Shown here: piece by piece, positions 61,005-64,000 of the stretch
How the letters are laid out: every line of letters starts with the position of its first letter
How positions within the stretch are numbered: the stretch's first letter is position 1
Origin: Thermotogota bacterium
GTDB taxonomy: Bacteria > Thermotogota > Thermotogae > Thermotogales > DSM-5069
DNA length: 64,000 nucleotides
Reading direction: 5' to 3'
NCBI GenBank assembly: GCA_029551145.1
Contig: JAKPGA010000069.1
Span: 1 to 64,000 of the forward strand
Translations under genes and position numbers: made by a program
The notes under the pieces: generated by a model
What the model saw: the letters and a program-made list of their open reading frames with translations, nothing else
Databases searched by the model: none
Told to the model about the DNA's origin: nothing

Positions 61005-64000
61005 TCAGATCAGTGGAAGATTGTGACACAGGCCTCCCCTTTCTTTGGATGCGTATGTTGCTTTATCAGCAAGGGCAATCAGATCTTCAGGTTCGAACAC
61101 CGTATGTTCTGGGTAACCAGCTACACCAAAGCTCATCGTCACACGAAAATCGAAGGGATTCGTTTCTATAATTTGATACAGGATTTTTTCAGCAACTCTG
61201 GCTGCATTTTCTTCATTCGTGTTCGGAAGGATCAATATGAATTCTTCTCCACCATATCTTCCCAGTATATCGCTTGCTCTTGTACTACTTCTAAGTACAG
61301 AAGCTATGAACTTCAAAACTTCATCACCCATTCTGTGTCCATACGTGTCGTTTATCTTTTTGAAATCGTCAATATCGCACATGATGACTGAAAAATGACC
61401 ACCATATCTTTTTACTCTTTCGAATTCTTCGTGCAAACGTGATGTAAAATACCAGCGCGTGTGTAAACCCGTTAATGGATCGGTCACGCTTCTGTGATAG
61501 ATTATGATATTTTTCAACGCGTAAACAATCACTTCTTGCAGATTCAAAACCATCTTTGTGAGTTCATATCCTGATGAGTCATCAAGATGCAACGATCTGT
61601 TGGCAACATACAAAACAACGGTAAATCCATCGTATACTTCGATTTGACTGCACAATTCGAAAGGTGTGTATGTAACCTTTGTCTGCTTTGGCACCTGATC
61701 AACGTTGAAACCAACATATTCCAATACCTTACCTCGTGAATCTTGTAACACGAGCCCTGCTGATGATATTGGCAGAAGGTTCATCATCTTTGATACTAAA
61801 AACTCCATAGCGGTATGAATTTCATCTTGCGGATCGGTGACCTTTAGAATATCAAGAACGTGTTGAACAAATTCGGAATTTCTCACGGTCCTTTCCATCT
61901 GCTCTTTTATTTTGATCAAGATTTGTTTTGAATACTCGTTGGATTGCGCTTGAAGTTCATCCATCATTTTGAGTGTGTCTACTTCTGATAAGTGGTTTAT
62001 TTTCCTCTCAAGCCAGAGCGCAGCGTTCAAGAATGATCTGGTTCTGTAAATCGAAATCGCTCTTTCAGCGTAATTAACCGCCAGCGGAATAGCATTGACA
62101 GACTTGTATGCGATGGCTTGGCTCTCATAAACCTGTGCAAGAGACAAAAAGGCACCGGCTTTGATTGCGTTTGCCTCAAGCTGCTTGGTAAGCTTCAGAA
62201 AACCGTCTTTATCAATTCTCATCAAACGTTCAGCGAATATCTGACAGGTTTCTTCAGCCCAGTAAGGACTATCTCTTTTGAGAAATCTCTGCCAGGCTTC
62301 CATAAATGTGGTGTCATTTTCGGCTAAGAATAAATCTCTGAACTGTACAAATCCAGGGTAGTTCATAGCGGGATTCTCGATGTTTTCCAATATTGTCTGT
62401 CTTGCTTTGTCAAGATCTTCTGACATAGCATATGAACAGACAATACCCCTCAGGGCTCTTTCCTCTATGCCAAGATATCTTTCAATCGAGAGTTCGCGGG
62501 TGTAATCTTCCAGTGCCTCGTCAAGTTCGCGATTGTACATGTGGAAATTCGCTTCGAGAAAATAGCTGTACGCCTCAAGCTGGAGATTGCCAGTGATCCT
62601 GACAAACTGCCTTAATCTCTCAAGGTATTGGAACATCTTATTGACATCGCCTCTATAGAGACTTGTCCAAGTCATGTTGGACAGTGCAGTCAGCGCAAGA
62701 CCATCTGATCCTATCCTATGCGCAATCTCAATAACATGCTCAAACAAACCTTCTGCCTCTGCAGTTGCAGCAAGCCTTGTACCAAGTTCATTCAGAATTG
62801 AAGCCAACACATCTAAGATTCCTTCGCTCTGAGCAATTTGTCTTGCTTGATTGAGCAGTTCCAAGTTACTGATACTCGATCTTTGAACATTCTGTGCGAT
62901 CAATAAGAGAGTTCGCGATCTCAGTGCCTTGTGAAGCTTTGTGTCTCTCAGATTGCTGAGCAAGACTTCAACTTCACTGAGTAATTCCTCAGGCACTTTC
63001 TCGCCAGAAAACAACATGCGCATCATTTTACAACACAACTTTGAGAGTCTTCCGTAGTTTGTCCTGGATTCAAAAAGTTTTGTCTGTTCTTCCATTTGCT
63101 TAGCAAGAGCCATCTTCGATGCGTGTACCAGAGCACTATACCTGAGAAAATCGTGTTTCTTGCTAAGTGTCAGCGCATACCTTTCCAACGCGTTGGAGTC
63201 TTGTTTGATCCTTAGTGCTTTGAGTTTTAGGCTGTTGAGCGCATAACTTTCTCTTCCTTCCAGAAGCCTTTCAGCTTCTTCTAATAAGGACAAAGCCGTA
63301 GAGACATCGTGGTAGTTTGCAAGTTCCTTTCTGGCAATGAGTAGGTACAAAACAATCGCAGCGATCTTTCTGCCAAGCATCTTCAAATGCCAAGCCTTCT
63401 TTACTGGATTGTGAACAATGGCTGCCAACTTATCGTGTAGTTGAAGTCTCTGATTTGGTTCTATTTGCTCATAGAGAGATTTCCAGATATCATAAACTGT
63501 GAACCTGTATCTGCCTTCTTCCCAGTAAATCAAACCGTTATCGTTCAGTTGTGTCAAGTAAAGATTGATTCTGAAGATCTCTTGAGATGCAGCTGAGCAA
63601 AGGTGGTCAAGCTCCTGTATTTCAAACCTTTCACCGAGAATTGCCAAAAGGTGCGCCCCAGATTCGACGGTTTTCGCCAAAGACGGCAGCAGAATTTGGC
63701 TGAAATCTGTTTTGTTCAGGATTTCTTGCTTGATGATCACTCCATTTTCCTCGATTTGCAACGCTTTGCTCTTGAACATTATTCTGATCAGTTCGACCAC
63801 ACGACCGGGCAGTCCATGACTAATTGCATGAATCCATCTGCTGAATTCTTCGACCTGTCTTTCATCTGTGGCAAGCATCGCTGATATCATCTTTTTTGTC
63901 TTGAACAGATCGAAAGGTTTCAGTTCTATCAAATGATCATAGTTGAGGGATATATCTTTGTGAAAGGATGCCAAGATCAAAGTATGCCCAGAAGAAAAGT
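61005..64000 (-). CDS. Large ATPase/TPR/GGDEF signalling protein, 5' end beyond window
   Basis: At least 998 residues; the frame is still open at position 64000, so the start is outside. The first visible part reads like the end of an AAA_16/STAND NTPase (LILASFHKDI ... LKPFDLFKTKKMISAML, then ISHGLPGRVVELIRIMF). A long TPR-like helical region follows (about residues 180-640), then a GAF-like segment, and a C-terminal GGDEF domain: TDPLTGLHTRWYFTSRLHEEFERVKRYGGHFSVIMCDIDDFKKIND ... RYGGEEFILILPN. The signature is GGEEF, active in many diguanylate cyclases. An upstream kinase domain, as in PknB-AAA-GGDEF proteins, is possible but not visible. Confidence 0.88.
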   Translation of the reverse strand, partial: FSSGHTLILASFHKDISLNYDHLIELKPFDLFKTKKMISAMLATDERQVEEFSRWIHAISHGLPGRVVELIRIMFKSKALQIEENGVIIKQEILNKTDFSQILLPSLAKTVESGAHLLAILGERFEIQELDHLCSAASQEIFRINLYLTQLNDNGLIYWEEGRYRFTVYDIWKSLYEQIEPNQRLQLHDKLAAIVHNPVKKAWHLKMLGRKIAAIVLYLLIARKELANYHDVSTALSLLEEAERLLEGRESYALNSLKLKALRIKQDSNALERYALTLSKKHDFLRYSALVHASKMALAKQMEEQTKLFESRTNYGRLSKLCCKMMRMLFSGEKVPEELLSEVEVLLSNLRDTKLHKALRSRTLLLIAQNVQRSSISNLELLNQARQIAQSEGILDVLASILNELGTRLAATAEAEGLFEHVIEIAHRIGSDGLALTALSNMTWTSLYRGDVNKMFQYLERLRQFVRITGNLQLEAYSYFLEANFHMYNRELDEALEDYTRELSIERYLGIEERALRGIVCSYAMSEDLDKARQTILENIENPAMNYPGFVQFRDLFLAENDTTFMEAWQRFLKRDSPYWAEETCQIFAERLMRIDKDGFLKLTKQLEANAIKAGAFLSLAQVYESQAIAYKSVNAIPLAVNYAERAISIYRTRSFLNAALWLERKINHLSEVDTLKMMDELQAQSNEYSKQILIKIKEQMERTVRNSEFVQHVLDILKVTDPQDEIHTAMEFLVSKMMNLLPISSAGLVLQDSRGKVLEYVGFNVDQVPKQTKVTYTPFELCSQIEVYDGFTVVLYVANRSLHLDDSSGYELTKMVLNLQEVIVYALKNIIIYHRSVTDPLTGLHTRWYFTSRLHEEFERVKRYGGHFSVIMCDIDDFKKINDTYGHRMGDEVLKFIASVLRSSTRASDILGRYGGEEFILILPNTNEENAARVAEKILYQIIETNPFDFRVTMSFGVAGYPEHTVFEPEDLIALADKATYASKERGGLCHNLPLI

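Overview
The window reads as a contiguous piece of a bacterial chromosome from the Thermotogales, most likely Pseudothermotoga or a close relative. Reasons: the gene neighbourhoods (rpmH-rnpA-yidD-yidC-khpB, hslV-hslU near miaA-hfq-hflX, ogg-gltX-cysS-glyA), the Ogg2-type glycosylase, the Thermotoga-like CoaX, DisA, SpeD and HisS sequences, strong GGAGG ribosome binding sites, and heavy use of GTG and TTG starts. Base composition looks uniform and moderate in G+C. The genus call rests on recognition by eye, not a search. No transposase, phage gene, integrase, CRISPR array or tRNA gene is visible.

Layout. 1-246 is most of a tmRNA (minus strand, tag ANEELALAA, 3' end outside the window). 295-3670 is a minus-strand operon: DegV, an exported periplasmic-binding-protein-like protein, and a membrane HD-GYP protein. 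3758-8411 is a complete branched-chain amino acid-type ABC transporter (livJ, hairpin terminator, livHMGF). 8412-9233 is the only long gene-poor stretch; it holds the liv promoter, a two-way terminator and a probable decayed gene. 9234-13233 carries ispD, an unknown plus-strand gene, and the khpB-yidC-yidD-rnpA-rpmH cluster. 13300-18712 has disA, radA, clpC and a CPBP protease.

18827-35236 is a long, almost gapless minus-strand run: MraY-like phosphotransferase, a 1034-residue O-antigen-ligase-like protein, hslVU, two sugar ABC permeases without partners, a FtsL/DivIC-like protein, a methyltransferase, miaA, hfq, hflX, an M23 peptidase, metK and rpsT. 35279-45738 is mostly plus strand: coaX, a radical SAM protein, infB, ogg, gltX, cysS, glyA, with a SIS isomerase and a Fur-family gene on minus. 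45795-53609 is a minus run: a cupin regulator, speD, speE, prmA, a DUF501 protein, an ECF sigma factor, its probable anti-sigma factor, an exported RseB-like protein, a radical SAM/HhH protein and hisS. 53900-58142 is a plus run: dCMP deaminase, two OFOR subunits, dgkA, cheB and a LysM-M23 peptidase. 58143-64000 is minus: lipase, RNase R and a large ATPase/TPR/GGDEF protein cut by the window edge.

Themes. The window is mostly core housekeeping: translation, RNA processing, protein quality control, tetrahydrofolate, SAM and polyamine metabolism. Second-messenger genes recur (HD-GYP, GGDEF, DisA). The best candidates for something not well described are: the binding protein/HD-GYP pair; the sigma/anti-sigma/RseB-like set; the permease with a roughly 480-residue insertion; the giant O-antigen-ligase-like protein upstream of hslVU; and two core genes (disA, hisS) that seem to start at CTG. 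Several starts were moved from the ORF track to positions with a proper Shine-Dalgarno sequence; each case is explained.
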